Origin: Deinococcales bacterium
GTDB taxonomy: Bacteria > Deinococcota > Deinococci > Deinococcales > JAAFIG01
DNA length: 40,661 nt
Assembly (NCBI GenBank): GCA_025352125.1
Contig: JANXTZ010000082.1
Span: 1 to 40,661, forward strand
Reading direction: 5' to 3'
Shown here: positions 40,526-40,661 of the stretch, piece by piece
Position numbering within the stretch: the stretch's first letter is position 1
Layout: each line of letters begins with the position of its first letter
Program-made: the position numbers and the translations under genes
Notes under the pieces: generated by a model
Databases searched by the model: none
Seen by the model: only the letters and a program-made list of their open reading frames with translations
Told to the model about the DNA's origin: nothing

Positions 40526-40661
40526 TGGTTTGATATAGAATGATTTCATGCCCATTACAGTTACCCTAACCTGCCCATTCTGCCAAAGCGATGCCCTCGT
40601 CAAATTCGGTTTCGCCCCAGACGGCAGACAACGCTACCGTTGCAAAACCTGCAAGAAACAA
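40520..40661 (+). mobile_element. left end of an IS1-like insertion sequence
   Basis: The Uma2 homology stops near 40520. About 28 bases later an ATG opens a zinc-ribbon transposase frame that runs off the window. The end sequence GGTAGTGGTTTG resembles the GGT-starting terminal repeats of IS1-type elements, and the short gap before the first gene fits IS1 (insA). The right end and the target duplication lie outside, so family and borders are tentative. Confidence 0.55.
40548..40661 (+). CDS. zinc-ribbon transposase N-terminus (InsA-like), partial
   Basis: Thirty-eight codons are visible, cut by the window edge. The peptide has a zinc ribbon CPFC (residues 9-12) and CKTC (32-35) with FGFAPDGRQRYRC between, a pattern typical of IS1-type InsA and related transposases (K/R-Q-R-Y-x-C). 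No ribosome site is obvious. It is the first gene of the element that interrupts the Uma2 gene. Confidence 0.7.
   Translation, partial: MPITVTLTCPFCQSDALVKFGFAPDGRQRYRCKTCKKQ

Noticed and set aside
1..40661. tRNA, rRNA or CRISPR array
   Set aside because: No cloverleaf-like segment with a GTTCGA loop, no rRNA core sequence and no regularly spaced direct repeats were seen on either strand. The only tandem repeat is the two-copy element at 22509-22560.

Overview
The window looks like chromosomal DNA of a free-living, pigmented bacterium of moderate G+C content (about half, judged by eye). The best fit is a member of the Deinococcota, but this is inference. It rests on a BTAD-type regulator with C-terminal DNA-binding domains, a CruF/CrtI-like/glycosyltransferase/acyltransferase carotenoid operon, a DUF4388-type signalling operon, and several genes whose -10 box sits 6-8 bases before the start codon, as expected for leaderless mRNAs. 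No rRNA, tRNA or CRISPR array was seen. The most striking property is not a gene. The 6-base palindrome CTCGAG recurs about once per 140 bases in the stretch I counted, in genes on both strands, in spacers and in terminator stems, roughly thirty times the chance expectation.

Layout. 1-3233 (+): an AfsR/SARP-like regulator whose first ~770 bases are AT-rich and lack CTCGAG, followed by five small genes (a proline-rich exported peptide, a coiled-coil protein, a DCC-family thiol protein, a small membrane protein and an exported peptide). 3306-6611 (-): a secreted type I pullulanase with a cre/LacI-type operator at its promoter. 6780-8116: a divergent NADP-binding oxidoreductase and TetR regulator with two matching operators between them. 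8121-9745: small membrane proteins and a metallophosphatase. 9787-13212 (+): nitroreductase, type III polyketide synthase, unknown protein, Yip1-like protein and isoprenylcysteine-methyltransferase-like protein, possibly making an alkylpyrone or alkylresorcinol ether. 13343-16493 (-): HAMP protein, DUF4388 protein and an unknown protein, probably one signalling operon. 16778-19999 (-): phosphate butyryltransferase, butyrate kinase and DprA. 20116-23499 (-): a three-gene ABC-2 exporter with a tandem repeat in its translation-initiation region.

23804-26836 (+): two tandem small CXXCH proteins, RarA and a lipoprotein. 26894-32434 (-): a histidine-rich membrane protein of unknown function, then a tightly overlapping carotenoid operon that could hydrate, desaturate, glycosylate and acylate a carotenoid. 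32523-34433 (-): a Wzz-type chain-length protein. 34534-36734 (-): 6-phosphogluconolactonase and glucose-6-phosphate dehydrogenase, the entry of the oxidative pentose phosphate pathway. 36850-40084 (+): a one-piece NitT/TauT-type ABC transporter (ATPase fused to permease) and a B12-binding radical SAM protein. 40133-40661 (+): a Uma2-family gene cut short at the left end of what looks like an IS1-like element, whose transposase runs off the window.

Most clusters are compact, with start and stop codons overlapping as ATGA or GTGA, so translational coupling is common. The main functional themes are alpha-glucan breakdown under sugar control, protective pigment modification, NADPH supply and DNA maintenance or uptake (DprA, RarA).
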